From: Komagataeibacter medellinensis NBRC 3288
GTDB taxonomy: Bacteria > Pseudomonadota > Alphaproteobacteria > Acetobacterales > Acetobacteraceae
Length of the DNA: 64,000 nucleotides
Reading direction: 5' to 3'
Assembly: GCF_000182745.2 (NCBI RefSeq)
Contig: NC_016027.1
Coordinates: 1,119,001 to 1,183,000, forward strand
Position 1 is the stretch's first letter, and the number at the start of each line of letters is the position of its first letter. Under the pieces are notes generated by a model. It did not search any database. It was not told the DNA's origin and was given only the letters and a program-made list of their open reading frames with translations. This document shows, piece by piece, positions 37,885-47,724 of this stretch. Made by a program: the position numbers and the translations under genes.

Positions 37885-37945
37885 TCCATTGGGTACGCCC
37901 TGCCGCCACGGCATGAACCACGGCCCTGTTGCCGATGGAACCGGG

Positions 37946-40180
37946 TCAGAGCATGACCGGATCGAGATAGGGGCTGGAGGCGTCAAAGAACCTCTGGTTA
38001 TGGTCCAGTTCAAACGAAATCACATACAGGCAGCTCAGTGCACTGTCGATTTCAAGCCTGACCCCCAGATTGTCCTCATACCCCGCAATCTGCTGCAGAT
38101 GAGCGATGGCAAACTTGGCCGAGCGTGCGGTCCGGCCGTAATGCCCCCCGTAACGTCCGCTGAACTGCGCCATGCGACCCATCATCTCACCCAGCACGCG
38201 CTGGGCTTCCGCTGGCAGCATATGCCGCTCCAGGATAGCACGCAGGCGAATGACATTCAGCCCGATGGTCATGGCTGACAGGATACCCTGGAGATAGGCG
38301 TCAATGATCGTATCGGGCGTGTTTTCCGCATTGGTCAGCAGGCGGACAAAACGGTCCACATTATGCTCGACCACATACAGCGTAGTGGGCAGGGTACGGC
38401 TGCGCGCGACATAGCGCAGCCCGCGCAGGATGCTGGTACGCATCTGCCAGCGCATGTCATTCGTATCGAAGGGCAACACCAGCCGGAAGGCCCACATCGC
38501 GTACCACAGTGCCAGCACCAGCGGCATGGCGGTGTTGAAGAACGTCACCTCATCCAGCCGACTCTGGTTGCCCGGTCCCAGCAGGATGGGCAGGAACAGG
38601 TTGTAAGAAACCGCCCCCAGCACCAGCGCAGGGTAGGCAAAGGCCAGCCCACCCGCCAGCATGGGCAGGAACAGACAGACGGCCATGATTTCATACGTAG
38701 TGGGCTCGGCCAGCCGCCACAGCACCAGTATGCCCGCCACGAACGAGGCAATGATCGCCCCCCCCAGGAAGGCCCGCGTGGCCAGGGCCGGTTTTTCCAG
38801 CGTAGAAAACAGACTACACACGATGGAGACAAACATCATGAACGTCAGCCCCGCCGACCATGACGTGGTCACCCAGATGACGCCGGATCCGAAAATGGTG
38901 ACCGATGCCCGCAGGCTGTTGGTAAAAGCCTGCTGCCAGTCGCGGAATGTCTTGATGCGGTAATGGAAGTGATCGTGCAGCATGGGGTGGCGGCTGGCGT
39001 CGAACTGGATCAGCGCCTGTTCCAGTTCCTCCAGCATCTGCCCCATGGCGGTGTTGAGCATGCGCTGCTGCGCCAGCAGGGCCACCAGTTGCGCGTCGGC
39101 CTGTGGGCTGCCGGGGCTGCCCATTTCTTCATCCAGCGAGTCGACCACGCTCTGCCGGCATGCGGCCTGCAGTTCGGCCAGTTGCGCCAGCACGGGTGCT
39201 ATGTCGTCACTTGCCTCAAGGCGGGGGGCCATGTCCTGAAGGAAGGCCCGCACCCGTGCCGATAGCGCGCTGAAGGATGCATCCGGCACCATGTTGGCCC
39301 CATGCATCAGCGCCGCAAGGTCCAGCCCGCGTGAAAGCAGCATGGCCACACGCGCAAGGGCGGCACGGGCATGGTCGCCCTCATGCCCGCGATGGGCGCC
39401 CATCTCCACTTCCGCGAATTCGATCTGGTCACTCAGCGTAGTAATGTTGGAAAACACGCCCCGCGCCTGCCGCAGCACCTGCCCGTTACCCGCCAGAACG
39501 GCGGCCAGGGTCTGGGCCGCACCATTGATGGCGGTCATGAAATTGGCGGTCAGACGCTCCTGCGCACGGGTTCCCAGCTTGAACTGGAACAGCGAGGAGA
39601 CGGTACTCTCCAGCACAATGCCAAGCACGATATAGGTCGCGCGCGCCATGGCCGTCATGAAAATATGTTCAGGATCGGCAATCCCGTCCAGCGAGATGAT
39701 GGCGTAGGTAAAGCCGCTCGCCCGCATGCCATGGATACGGTAATTGGTCATGGTGGCGGGGCCGGGCAGCAGCGTGCCGATAAAGCAGAACATGCCGATC
39801 CCGGCCGATAACAGCAGGATAAACATGATCGGCGCCTGTGGAAAAGCTGCCACAAGCACGACCGCGCAGATGGTGCCCACCACCATGCCGAACAGGTGCC
39901 ACCGCGCCTTGGCCACGCTCTTGCCGCGCGTGCCCTGCGCCACCATCCACACCGTAAGCGCCGCCCATTGCGGGCTGCCCAATTCCCACCACAGGGCGAT
40001 GCCCAGCGCAATGAGGGAGGTAATGGTGGTGCGCAGCGCATAGCCGAAGGTAAACAGGCCGGGCGCATACAGCCAGCGCAGGTGGTCCTGCCGCAACGTG
40101 GCACCCGGTGGCCACAGACGCCGGAAGAACCCGCGGATCTGGTTCTGGAAACGGTTCAGGGAAAGTTCAAGCCCTCTCAT
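37946..40180 (-). CDS. FUSC family inner membrane protein (putative aromatic acid exporter)
   Basis: A 744-residue membrane protein with two hydrophobic blocks. The first is about residues 45-190 (YALRTTITSLIALGIALWW, PQWAALTVWMVAQGTRGKS), the second about 420-560, each followed by a large cytoplasmic region. This duplicated 5-6 helix layout and the segment resembling Px2A-x-LTVW are typical of FUSC/AaeB-like proteins, linked to export of p-hydroxybenzoate, fusaric acid or similar weak acids. No adjacent membrane fusion protein is present. It is reverse-strand, downstream of apt, and ends at a good terminator. Confidence 0.78.
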   Translation of the reverse strand: MRGLELSLNRFQNQIRGFFRRLWPPGATLRQDHLRWLYAPGLFTFGYALRTTITSLIALGIALWWELGSPQWAALTVWMVAQGTRGKSVAKARWHLFGMVVGTICAVVLVAAFPQAPIMFILLLSAGIGMFCFIGTLLPGPATMTNYRIHGMRASGFTYAIISLDGIADPEHIFMTAMARATYIVLGIVLESTVSSLFQFKLGTRAQERLTANFMTAINGAAQTLAAVLAGNGQVLRQARGVFSNITTLSDQIEFAEVEMGAHRGHEGDHARAALARVAMLLSRGLDLAALMHGANMVPDASFSALSARVRAFLQDMAPRLEASDDIAPVLAQLAELQAACRQSVVDSLDEEMGSPGSPQADAQLVALLAQQRMLNTAMGQMLEELEQALIQFDASRHPMLHDHFHYRIKTFRDWQQAFTNSLRASVTIFGSGVIWVTTSWSAGLTFMMFVSIVCSLFSTLEKPALATRAFLGGAIIASFVAGILVLWRLAEPTTYEIMAVCLFLPMLAGGLAFAYPALVLGAVSYNLFLPILLGPGNQSRLDEVTFFNTAMPLVLALWYAMWAFRLVLPFDTNDMRWQMRTSILRGLRYVARSRTLPTTLYVVEHNVDRFVRLLTNAENTPDTIIDAYLQGILSAMTIGLNVIRLRAILERHMLPAEAQRVLGEMMGRMAQFSGRYGGHYGRTARSAKFAIAHLQQIAGYEDNLGVRLEIDSALSCLYVISFELDHNQRFFDASSPYLDPVML

Positions 40181-40314
40181 CCCCGTACCCGGCCTCCCCC
40201 CTGCTTACACGATCCACATGCAGTGTACATCATACTACCGGCGCGAACAGGCGGGCAGCCGGGCAGCAGCATGCAAGGATGCGTGTGCCACATGCCCCGC
40301 GCCCTGCCTGCCGG

Positions 40315-40845
40315 TTACTCGTCGTAAGAAAGAAGGGTCTTGACCGGAATGTCCAGCCGCCCCCGGCCACCAAGACCCGTAAGCTCGATCAGGGTGGCAG
40401 CGCCCACCACATCCGCGCCAACCTTGCGCAGCAGGTGCACGGATGCGCTTAGCGTGCCGCCGGTAGCCAGCAGGTCATCCATCACCACCACGCGCTGGCC
40501 CGGCTCGATTGCATCGGCCTGGATGTGCAGCGAATCGGAACCGTATTCCAGATCATAGCTGTAGGATACAGTGCCACCGGGCAACTTGCCGGGCTTGCGC
40601 AGCATGACCAGGCCACAGCCCAGGCGGCTGGCAAGCGGTGCCGCCGTCAGGAACCCGCGCGATTCGATGGCGGCCAGCATGTCCGGCGCCCACGGTGCCA
40701 CGGCCGCAGCCAGACGACCCATGGCGATCTGCCAGGCATCGGCATTCCGCATCAGGGTCGAAATATCGTAGTACAGGATTCCCGGTTTGGGAAAATCCGG
40801 GATATTGCGGATATATTGTTTCAGGTCGATCTTGGCGGTCGTCAT
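40315..40845 (-). CDS. apt: Adenine phosphoribosyltransferase
   Basis: A 176-residue purine salvage enzyme that makes AMP from adenine and PRPP. The PRPP-binding motif [13 protein letters not shown] (about 117-129) is intact, and [17 protein letters not shown] near the N-terminus is a family signature. The protein ends LLSYDE, as in many APRTs. It is reverse-strand, isolated by 134 bases from the FUSC gene and 186 from the upstream Bcr/CflA exporter gene. Confidence 0.94.
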   Translation of the reverse strand: MTTAKIDLKQYIRNIPDFPKPGILYYDISTLMRNADAWQIAMGRLAAAVAPWAPDMLAAIESRGFLTAAPLASRLGCGLVMLRKPGKLPGGTVSYSYDLEYGSDSLHIQADAIEPGQRVVVMDDLLATGGTLSASVHLLRKVGADVVGAATLIELTGLGGRGRLDIPVKTLLSYDE

Positions 40846-41031
40846 GATCGGTGCGCAGTCCCCGTTGCGTGGTCATACAGAATTTCGGGACATGCCAGCC
40901 CCGTTCACGAAAATGTCGCCCCTGCGGACGGCTCCCCGCTGTAGCCTCCACACGGCGGGGCGACAACCCCACCTATCGCAGCCATGCATGCTTTGGTGGC
41001 GTCGCCGGGGCGGACGGGACAGTGGAAGATT

Positions 41032-42321
41032 TTATTCCTCCGCCACGGTGCCACCGGGTGGACGAGCGGGGCGCAGCAGCACCATGAGCACCATGATCGC
41101 AGCCCCCAGCAGCATCACCCCCGCCATCGGAATAGGCGAATTGGCGGGCAGCATGCCCACGAAGGCACCGGCAACCGCACCCAGCACATATTGCAGCGTG
41201 CCGACAAAGGCCGAGGCACTGCCCGCAAAACGTGGATGGTCAGCCAGCGCGCCCACCGTGGCGTTGGGACCGATAATGCCCGTGGTGCCCAATGCCACCA
41301 TCATGGTCAGGATCAGACAACCCAGCATCCACAATGGCGGATGGCCACCATGCTGCGTGGCAAAGGTGATGACCGTGGCCATGGCGGTCATGGCAATGGT
41401 GCCGACCAGCGCGACCATGACCGATATGCCGAGAATGCGCGATGCATCAATGCGCCCCACCAGCACGCCATTGAGCTGTGACGCCCCGATCATGCATACC
41501 GCGAACACCCCGAACAGCATGCCGAAATGCGCCGCCGACAGGCCGAACTGGCCCCGGAACACCGAAGGAGCCGCCGACAGGTAGGTAAAGGACATGAAGC
41601 AGGAGAAGCCCGCAATCATGGCATGCGTGATGAAGCCCCGGTCGCGTGCCAGCATGACATACCGGCTGAACAGGGTGACGGGAGAGAACTCGCTGCGATT
41701 CTCCGGTCGCAGCGTCTCGGGCAGGACACGCCAGATCAGCACGATGCAGATCAGGCCGTACACCGCCGATGCCCAGAAGATCGACCGCCACGATGCAATG
41801 GACAGCACCATCCCCCCCAATGTGGGGGCAAGGATGGGAACGACCCCCATCACCAGCACCAGCCGTGACATGAGGCGCGCGGATTCATTGCCATGCGACA
41901 TGTCGCGCACGCAGGCGCTGGGAATGATCAGGCTGGCGGACGCACCGACCGACGCGATCAGCCGGAACAGCGAGAAGGTGGGAATGTCATGCGCCATGGC
42001 ACACCCGACCGAGGCCAGGGTATAGACCACCGTGCCCAGCAGCATGGGCCTGCGGCGGCCAAAGCGGTCGGAAAGTGGCCCCATGGTGATCTGACCTATG
42101 GCCAGTCCCACGAACCATACGGCCAGCGTCATCTGCGCCGAGCCGGCCCGGCCATGCAGCGTGGCTTCCAGCTCGGGGAAGGCAGGCAGGTAAATATCGG
42201 TGGAGACAGGGCCGACCGCGGTCAGAAACCCCAGCAGGATCGCGATCCAGCCCATCGGGCGGGCGGGCGTGCCCGGCATGGATGTTTCGGATGCTTGACC
42301 CGCCGTTGCGGATGAGCCCAT
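41032..42321 (-). CDS. Bcr/CflA family multidrug efflux MFS transporter
   Basis: A 429-residue, 12-helix major facilitator. After a short hydrophilic start, TM1 reads GWIAILLGFLTAVGPVSTDIYLPAFPEL, the Bcr/CflA hallmark, followed by motif A (GPLSDRFGRRRPML) between TM2 and TM3 and RLIASVGASASLIIPSA in TM4. Family members export bicyclomycin, chloramphenicol or sulfonamides by proton antiport; the substrate here is not predictable. The start at 42321 (MGSSATAG) is preferred because GGAG lies six bases upstream, rather than the in-frame TTG at 42333. Confidence 0.88.
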   Translation of the reverse strand: MGSSATAGQASETSMPGTPARPMGWIAILLGFLTAVGPVSTDIYLPAFPELEATLHGRAGSAQMTLAVWFVGLAIGQITMGPLSDRFGRRRPMLLGTVVYTLASVGCAMAHDIPTFSLFRLIASVGASASLIIPSACVRDMSHGNESARLMSRLVLVMGVVPILAPTLGGMVLSIASWRSIFWASAVYGLICIVLIWRVLPETLRPENRSEFSPVTLFSRYVMLARDRGFITHAMIAGFSCFMSFTYLSAAPSVFRGQFGLSAAHFGMLFGVFAVCMIGASQLNGVLVGRIDASRILGISVMVALVGTIAMTAMATVITFATQHGGHPPLWMLGCLILTMMVALGTTGIIGPNATVGALADHPRFAGSASAFVGTLQYVLGAVAGAFVGMLPANSPIPMAGVMLLGAAIMVLMVLLRPARPPGGTVAEE

Positions 42322-42410
42322 GAGGCACTCCAATATTAAAAGACTGTCGGGACTAGTAGACCAGCCGGATCCACTTTTTCACCATATAATTAAAACATTT
42401 CTGCAATTCG

Positions 42411-43142
42411 TTATGACCATACCCGCACTCGCGCGCCCTGCCCCGCCCGCACCCGCCGCATGAGCCACAACCCCACCAACGCGGACAGGCCGAACAGCAC
42501 GACGGCCGTGATGGTGCGCCACGGACCATCAAACCGCATGCCCGACCCCACCAGCACGAATACGACCGTCTGCGGCAGGCTGCCCAGCAGGGTAGCCAGC
42601 GCAAAGGGCACAACCCGTACCCCCAGCATGCCACAGGCCAGGTTCAGCACCAGCGCCGAGCCCACCGGCATGAGCCGCCATGTCAGCACGGCGGCAAAGG
42701 GTTCGCGCCGCACGAAATCACCCAGCCGCGCCATGACACTCCCCAACCGCGCGGGCAGGCGCACGCCAACGCCCCCCACCCACCGCCCCCAGCCATAGCC
42801 ACACAGGCACCCGGCCACGGTGGCAAGTGTTGCAAGCCCGCATCCCGCCCCGATTCCATAGGCGGCGCCTGCTGCAAAGCAGACCGCCTGCCGTGGCAGC
42901 CCGAAGGCACAGAACACGCTGGCCGCCAGCACGAACACCATGGCCCCCTGCGGCCCGGCATGCAGCCCTGGCCCCACCATGAGCATGTGGCGCACCCACG
43001 GCATACGGCCAGCAAGGGCCGCAAGGGCTGCGAATCCCGCCAGCATGGCAACCGGCCTTACCAGCACGCGCAGGCTGCCCGGTGGCGGGGGAAGGTGTGC
43101 CGTATGCGGTACTGTCATGCATGCATCCCGTGTTATCGGCAT
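42411..43142 (-). CDS. TVP38/TMEM64 (VTT/SNARE-associated) family membrane protein
   Basis: A 243-residue inner membrane protein with about six helices. The conserved VTT/DedA-like region runs from about residue 65 (VFVLAASVFCAFGLPRQAVC, AAGAAYGIGAGCGLAT) to LTWRLMPVGSALVLNLACGM, with the membrane re-entrant glycine pattern. Relatives of this superfamily include lipid scramblases; the function here is inferred only. The start at 43142 (MPITRDACMTVPH) has an ideal AAAGGAG six bases upstream. It is divergent from ctaA, with 63 bases between. Confidence 0.8.
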   Translation of the reverse strand: MPITRDACMTVPHTAHLPPPPGSLRVLVRPVAMLAGFAALAALAGRMPWVRHMLMVGPGLHAGPQGAMVFVLAASVFCAFGLPRQAVCFAAGAAYGIGAGCGLATLATVAGCLCGYGWGRWVGGVGVRLPARLGSVMARLGDFVRREPFAAVLTWRLMPVGSALVLNLACGMLGVRVVPFALATLLGSLPQTVVFVLVGSGMRFDGPWRTITAVVLFGLSALVGLWLMRRVRAGQGARVRVWS

Positions 43143-43205
43143 TATATCTCCTTTCGCGCCTAGCATCGCCTTGCAGGCGGCTGCAAGGGCGGTCTAAATC
43201 CGGTT

Positions 43206-44306
43206 ATGTCCGCATATTCCCGAACCGGCTCCCTGATGGGCCGCACGCCCCCGTCCGCGCAGGAGCTGCGCAACCGGCAGCGTATCTCAACGTGGCTGTT
43301 TGCAATCTGCTTCATGCTGGTTGGCATGATCGCCCTTGGCGGCTACACGCGCCTGACCGGATCGGGCCTGTCCATCATGGACTGGCGGCCCATTACCGGC
43401 ATGATCCCACCGCTAAGCCATGCGGAGTGGGAGCGGCAGTTCGCGCTGTACAAGACCATTCCGCAATACAAGATCCTGCATGACGGCTTTGGCCTGTCGG
43501 GGTTCCAGCAGATTTTCTGGGCAGAATGGACACACCGCTTCTGGGGGCGGCTGATGGGCATGGTACTGCTGGTGCCGCTGGTATGGTTTTCCATTACCGG
43601 GGCGCTGGACCGGCGGCTGGCGCTGCGGCTGGTCCTGTTCTTCGTGCTGGGGGGGCTGCAGGGTGCCATCGGGTGGTTCATGGTGGCATCGGGCTTCAAC
43701 CCGGACAGTACTGCCGTCGCCCCGGTGCGGCTGGTGCTGCACCTGTGCTGCGCCTTTGCGCTGTATATCGCCATTCTATGGACAGCGCTTTCGGTACGCA
43801 CGCCACAGCCCGCCTTCATTCCCGCAACGCCTGAAGCGGTGCGTATCCACCGCATGGTCTGGGCCATCTGCCTGCTGGTGGGCATTACAGTCATTGCTGG
43901 TGGCTTTACCGCCGGCACCCATGCGGGCTTTGCCTACAACACCTTCCCACTCATGGATGGCCACCTGGTCCCGGCGGGCTACGCGCGGCTGCACCCGTTC
44001 TGGCTCAACTGGTTCCAGAACATTCCGGCCATCCAGTTCGACCACCGCCTGCTGGCCACAACCACGATCATTGTGATTGGCCTGACCATCGTATTGGGGC
44101 TGCGCATGCCGCAACTGGGCAAGCCCGTGCATAATGCGCTGGTGGCGCTGGGCTGGCTGGTGCTGCTGCAATACGCGCTGGGCATTACCACGCTACTGCT
44201 GGTAGTGCCGGTATGGGCGGGCACCGTGCACCAGACCTGCGCGGCCATCGTACTGACGGCGGCCATCATCACCCTGCATCGTCTGCGCGGCGTGGGGCGG
44301 CCCTGA
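43206..44306 (+). CDS. ctaA: Heme A synthase (COX15/CtaA)
   Basis: A 366-residue, 8-helix membrane enzyme that oxidises the methyl group of heme O to make heme A for terminal oxidases. The four haem-binding histidines appear in their expected contexts: [35 protein letters not shown] and [26 protein letters not shown] is a family signature. It is a type without the cysteine pair of Bacillus CtaA. Presence of ctaA implies an a-type cytochrome oxidase elsewhere in the genome. It stands alone, divergent from the VTT gene and converging on the glycosyltransferase-like gene. Confidence 0.93.
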   Translation: MSAYSRTGSLMGRTPPSAQELRNRQRISTWLFAICFMLVGMIALGGYTRLTGSGLSIMDWRPITGMIPPLSHAEWERQFALYKTIPQYKILHDGFGLSGFQQIFWAEWTHRFWGRLMGMVLLVPLVWFSITGALDRRLALRLVLFFVLGGLQGAIGWFMVASGFNPDSTAVAPVRLVLHLCCAFALYIAILWTALSVRTPQPAFIPATPEAVRIHRMVWAICLLVGITVIAGGFTAGTHAGFAYNTFPLMDGHLVPAGYARLHPFWLNWFQNIPAIQFDHRLLATTTIIVIGLTIVLGLRMPQLGKPVHNALVALGWLVLLQYALGITTLLLVVPVWAGTVHQTCAAIVLTAAIITLHRLRGVGRP

Positions 44307-44333
44307 CCGACGGCAGGGCGGCAAGACCAGCCT

Positions 44334-45794
44334 TCAGGGTGTCACGATATAGGCGGCGCCCTGCTCGCGCACATGGGTATAGCGCGAGCCGATAATATGC
44401 CACAGGTTGGAAAACGCCCACACTTCCCCCAGCCGCCCGAAGCGCGAACTGCTTACGAAGGCTGCAATGGCCTGCCGGTCCACAGCCTGTTCAAGCGCCG
44501 TTGCTTCATGCGTGACCGCAACGTGCTGGGAATAATTGAAGAAGTCGATCACCGCAGGCTTGCCCGCCCAGTAGCACATGGCCAGCGTCTCGCACGCCAC
44601 ATCGCCATCAATATTGTGCACGGCGGCAATCGTGTCCTGCCATGCCCCTTCATGCGCCACGATATCCGCCGCAGTGATACGATAGAGATAGGGCAGGTAG
44701 GTCGGCATGCCGGCCACAACTGGCAGCAGGTTCAGCCCCGCCATGCCGACAAGCGTAACACGCGGAGGCAGGCGGCCAAGTGTACCCCCCTTCAGCAGGT
44801 ATGATACGGCCAGCCCCGCGCACATGGCTGCGGCAATCAGCGCCTCGAAACAGGCATTGTGCGTCACACCTGTGCCCATGCGCTGCACAATGGCAAAGGC
44901 CACCGCCAGCAGCAGATACAACCCCAGCAGCAGCCCGTACCCATGGGCCAGACGCATGCGGCGCAGGAACAGGCCCGCCACCATCATGCCACTCAATCCC
45001 ACCACGTTACTCATGCCCTTGAGTATGCGATGCCCGTAAAAGATACGCTTGTGGCCAAACACACCATGAACGAAATCCAGCCCGAAGCAGGCATAAAACA
45101 GCCCCCCCAGCACACACAAGGCCAGCAGGCAGCCCGATAGCCACACCATGGCGCGCCGCCAGTCGGTCAACACAAGCCACACCATTACCGCAGCAGGTAG
45201 CGCCAGGATGTTATGCTTGACGCTCAGTCCGGCCACCATCACGCAACCCGCGCCAAACGTGCGCCATGCCGTGCTTCGCCCTGATGCGGATGCCCTGTCC
45301 ACCAACAGCAGCAATCCCAGCATAACTATGCCCTGCCCCAACCATTGCGGGTCATCCATGCCGACATAATCACTATAAAAAACAGCGCTGTAGATGATCA
45401 CCAGCAACCCCGCGAACCACGAACCGGTCCGCGTGCCTCCCATGACGCATACAACACGCCCGGCTGCATAAGCACAGAACAGCAGGGCCACAAGCGCGAT
45501 GATGCGTCCCGCCACGATCATGTCACCTAGCAGCCAGCCCAGCAGGCCTACGACATAAAAGGAACTTGGAGGGTAATTGTTGAACACCATCTGCCCCGAT
45601 GGCGGATAGAGCGGGGCTGGATCCATCCCCATCGCGCGCTGGCTCAGGTAGGCGTTCCATCCTTCGTTACTGGATAGCGAGACATGGCTGGAAATGAACG
45701 CCAGATGGGGTGCAAGCAGAATAAGGGCAAAAAATATTCCGAATGAAATCCATATTGAATATCCGGTATCCAGCTTTATATTTTTGGATTTCAT
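44334..45794 (-). CDS. Polytopic membrane glycosyltransferase-like protein (GT39/ArnT-like)
   Basis: A 486-residue protein with about 10-12 membrane helices starting at residue 13. The first periplasmic loop contains SSNEGWNAYLSQRAMG, with an acidic residue where GT-C enzymes such as ArnT or PMT have their catalytic acid, followed by YPPSGQMVFNNYPPSSFYV. A soluble C-terminal part follows (ETLAMCYWAGKPAVIDFFNY). Such proteins transfer sugars from polyprenyl phosphate to lipids or proteins, but donor and acceptor are unknown. Neighbours give no help. It converges on ctaA and is divergent from a Gly/Trp-rich protein gene. Confidence 0.68.
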   Translation of the reverse strand: MKSKNIKLDTGYSIWISFGIFFALILLAPHLAFISSHVSLSSNEGWNAYLSQRAMGMDPAPLYPPSGQMVFNNYPPSSFYVVGLLGWLLGDMIVAGRIIALVALLFCAYAAGRVVCVMGGTRTGSWFAGLLVIIYSAVFYSDYVGMDDPQWLGQGIVMLGLLLLVDRASASGRSTAWRTFGAGCVMVAGLSVKHNILALPAAVMVWLVLTDWRRAMVWLSGCLLALCVLGGLFYACFGLDFVHGVFGHKRIFYGHRILKGMSNVVGLSGMMVAGLFLRRMRLAHGYGLLLGLYLLLAVAFAIVQRMGTGVTHNACFEALIAAAMCAGLAVSYLLKGGTLGRLPPRVTLVGMAGLNLLPVVAGMPTYLPYLYRITAADIVAHEGAWQDTIAAVHNIDGDVACETLAMCYWAGKPAVIDFFNYSQHVAVTHEATALEQAVDRQAIAAFVSSSRFGRLGEVWAFSNLWHIIGSRYTHVREQGAAYIVTP

Positions 45795-46190
45795 GGTTTA
45801 TATGTGACTTTTTCTCTTCCGAAATACTTTGGTGCATAACAGGCTGACGACAGCGCCGGGACGTGACGCATCTGGATATTCCGTTGCACCAACCCTGACA
45901 ATGACCCTTGCCTAACGGGCGGCTCATCCTGAGCTGATAGCGAAATGCATGGATACCTTTAAAATGTAGCGTAATAATTCCATATGTTACGCCATTCATT
46001 TTCCATGACATCGCATTGCCGTCTGTGCACAGGTGCAAACCGGATGGATAATGACCATATGGAATATCGGCAACCTGACGCTGGCCAGCGTCAGACTCAA
46101 GAAGAACGGTCAGGACGTATGAGACGTCAGATCTTTCCTCAATCAATGCTTTTCTGCGATACATCACACCCAGATATGCAGGAACGGAAT
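45795..46190. other. Long divergent intergenic region
   Basis: 396 bases of lower GC between the glycosyltransferase-like gene and the Gly/Trp-rich protein gene. It should contain both promoters and long 5' leaders. The only strong feature seen is a perfect 20-bp palindrome at 46075-46094. An in-frame extension of the downstream ORF to 45984 lacks a Shine-Dalgarno and is not taken as coding. Confidence 0.5.
46075..46094. promoter_or_regulatory. Perfect 20-bp palindrome
   Basis: CTGACGCTGGCCAGCGTCAG reads identically on both strands. It lies 97 bases upstream of the Gly/Trp-rich protein start and about 280 upstream of the divergent gene. The size fits a dimeric transcription factor site; a short RNA hairpin is the alternative. 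Confidence 0.5.
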
Positions 46191-46712
46191 ATGCACAAGC
46201 TGAAACATGTCGTGACAGGCGTGATGCTGGCGCTGGTGGCATGCGGGCCACTGGCCATGCAGGCTCATGCTGCCCCTCATGAAGGGAGCATGGGTCGTGA
46301 TGGAGGCTGGCATGGTGGTGACGGTTGGCGCGGTGACGGTGGCTGGCGCGGTGGATGGGGCTGGGGCGGATGGGGTGGTTACTATTTCCCCGCCTATGTC
46401 GGTTGGGGAGGATGGGGCTATCCTGGCTGGGGCTGGGGCTGGGGCTGGGGTGGTGGTGGATGGGGATGGGGATGGGGATGGGGTGGCTATTACGCTGGTG
46501 CCGCGATGGGGGCCGCAGCAGCCAGTGCCAGCTACCAGGCCGCACCCGAAATCTATAACGCCACCGGCAATAATGCGCCCGAGGATGATTCGATTTATGA
46601 TCGGGACCTGTCCACGCTGGTCAATACCCCTGCTGCCCCGGCAAAACCCCGCCCTACCTGCCAGGCGGGACAGGTTTACAATGACCTGACGGAAAGCTGC
46701 GACCGACCCTGA
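46191..46712 (+). CDS. Exported Gly/Trp-rich protein, function unknown
   Basis: A 173-residue protein. The signal sequence (MHKLKHVVTGVMLALVACG) contains LVAC, a possible lipobox at Cys18, but cleavage by signal peptidase I after AQAHA near residue 27 is also possible. Residues 30-100 are almost entirely Gly and Trp with Tyr (blocks such as GWGWGGWGGYYFPAYVGWGG), then a short Ala-rich stretch, and a polar tail with two Cys (TCQAGQVYNDLTESC) that could form a disulfide. The start at 46191 has GGAACGGA upstream. It is likely a surface or periplasmic structural protein. I cannot assign a function. Confidence 0.75.
   Translation: MHKLKHVVTGVMLALVACGPLAMQAHAAPHEGSMGRDGGWHGGDGWRGDGGWRGGWGWGGWGGYYFPAYVGWGGWGYPGWGWGWGWGGGGWGWGWGWGGYYAGAAMGAAAASASYQAAPEIYNATGNNAPEDDSIYDRDLSTLVNTPAAPAKPRPTCQAGQVYNDLTESCDRP
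46424..46486 (+). repeat. Hexanucleotide tandem repeats inside the Gly/Trp-rich gene
   Basis: Two adjacent arrays: about four copies of GGGCTG (46424-46450) and about four of GGGGAT (46458-46486). Each unit encodes Gly-Trp, so gain or loss of six-base units keeps the frame and changes the length of the Gly/Trp segment. Confidence 0.75.
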
Positions 46713-46999
46713 TACCGCATGGCGGCAGCTTCCGCCACGGGCTGCCTGTTCGCGCTACCCATAATACTACCGCGATGGACAGGCGGTTATCCTTTCCGCT
46801 GCGTCTCCAATCCGATTTTCTGCCAAGGCACAGCGGTTCCATTTTTTGCCCATTGGGCACCCGTCAGGACCAGGCGATCCATAAACCGCTTTAAATTACA
46901 TCAACGGACTTTAAAAAACTGAATACCTAACTGATCCCAAGATGGCGGCATTCTCAGAAATGTTTTGAAAAAAGCTTCACCAAAACCATCTTATCCTGA
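46713..46999. other. Intergenic region between convergent genes
   Basis: About 290 bases with no convincing gene. It holds a weak GGCGG/CCGCC hairpin just after the Gly/Trp-rich gene (46730-46745) and, at 46961-46990, an AT-rich stretch (GAAAAAAGCTTCACCAAAAC) that resembles the one in the Hyf-like operon at 3217-3249. Confidence 0.45.
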
Positions 47000-47031
47000 A
47001 AAACTGTGGGAGCAGCCTGTTGGCTACCCCC
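47000..47031 (-). terminator. Rho-independent terminator of upp
   Basis: On the reverse strand GGGGGTAGCC pairs with GGCTGCTCCC (one mismatch, one wobble) over an AACA loop, followed by ACAGTTTTTC. It starts seven bases past the upp stop. Confidence 0.75.
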
Positions 47032-47038
47032 ATATTTT

Positions 47039-47698
47039 TTATTTAGTGCCGAACAGGCGGTCACCCGCATCACCCAGACCGGGGCGGATATAGCCATGGC
47101 TATCCAGCCCCCGGTCAATCGCGCAGGTGACGATCCGCACATCGGGATGCGCCTTGCGCAGGCAGGCAACCCCTTCTGGCGAAGCCAGCAGGCAGACGAA
47201 AACCATGCGTGTGCAACCCGCCTGCTTAAGCCGGTCAATGGCGGCCACGGCGCTGTGGCCGGTTGCCAGCATCGGGTCCACCACCAGGCAGATGCGGTTG
47301 CCGACATCATCGGGCAGCTTCAGGTAGTATTCAACCGGCTCCAGCGTCTCGGGGTCACGGTACAGGCCGACATGGCCGATCCGGGCAGATGGCACAAGGT
47401 CGAGCAGCCCGTCCAGAATGCCATTGCCCGCGCGCAGGATGGAAATCAGACACAGCTTCTTGCCTGCAAGGCGCTTGGCCTGCATGGGTTCGAGTGGGGT
47501 TTCGATCTCCACCGTCTCAAGCGGCAGGTCACGCATGGCTTCGTAACCGATCAGCAGGCTGAGTTCACGCGCCAGGTGGCGGAAGGCGCCGGTTGACGTA
47601 TCGCGCTCACGCATGAGGGTAAGCTTGTGCTGGACCAGCGGGTGGTTGACGACAATCACGTCTTCATCATGCGGGGCGGCAGGTTCGGTCATATTCAT
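47039..47698 (-). CDS. upp: Uracil phosphoribosyltransferase
   Basis: A 219-residue pyrimidine salvage enzyme that forms UMP from uracil and PRPP. The PRPP motif [15 protein letters not shown] (about 138-152) and the C-terminal uracil-binding [21 protein letters not shown] are intact. The length is close to the usual 208-210 residues with a short N-terminal extension. It is 26 bases downstream of msrB on the reverse strand and has its own terminator. Confidence 0.96.
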   Translation of the reverse strand: MNMTEPAAPHDEDVIVVNHPLVQHKLTLMRERDTSTGAFRHLARELSLLIGYEAMRDLPLETVEIETPLEPMQAKRLAGKKLCLISILRAGNGILDGLLDLVPSARIGHVGLYRDPETLEPVEYYLKLPDDVGNRICLVVDPMLATGHSAVAAIDRLKQAGCTRMVFVCLLASPEGVACLRKAHPDVRIVTCAIDRGLDSHGYIRPGLGDAGDRLFGTK

Positions 47699-47724
47699 TC
47701 CTTCAGGATCGTTAGGTAACCGTA

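Noticed and set aside
45984-46190. N-terminal extension of the Gly/Trp-rich protein
   Set aside because: The extended start lacks a Shine-Dalgarno, would bury the signal peptide 69 residues inside the protein and would make the 20-bp palindrome coding.
46424-46486. CRISPR-like repeat array
   Set aside because: The units are six bases long, contiguous without spacers, and inside a coding sequence.
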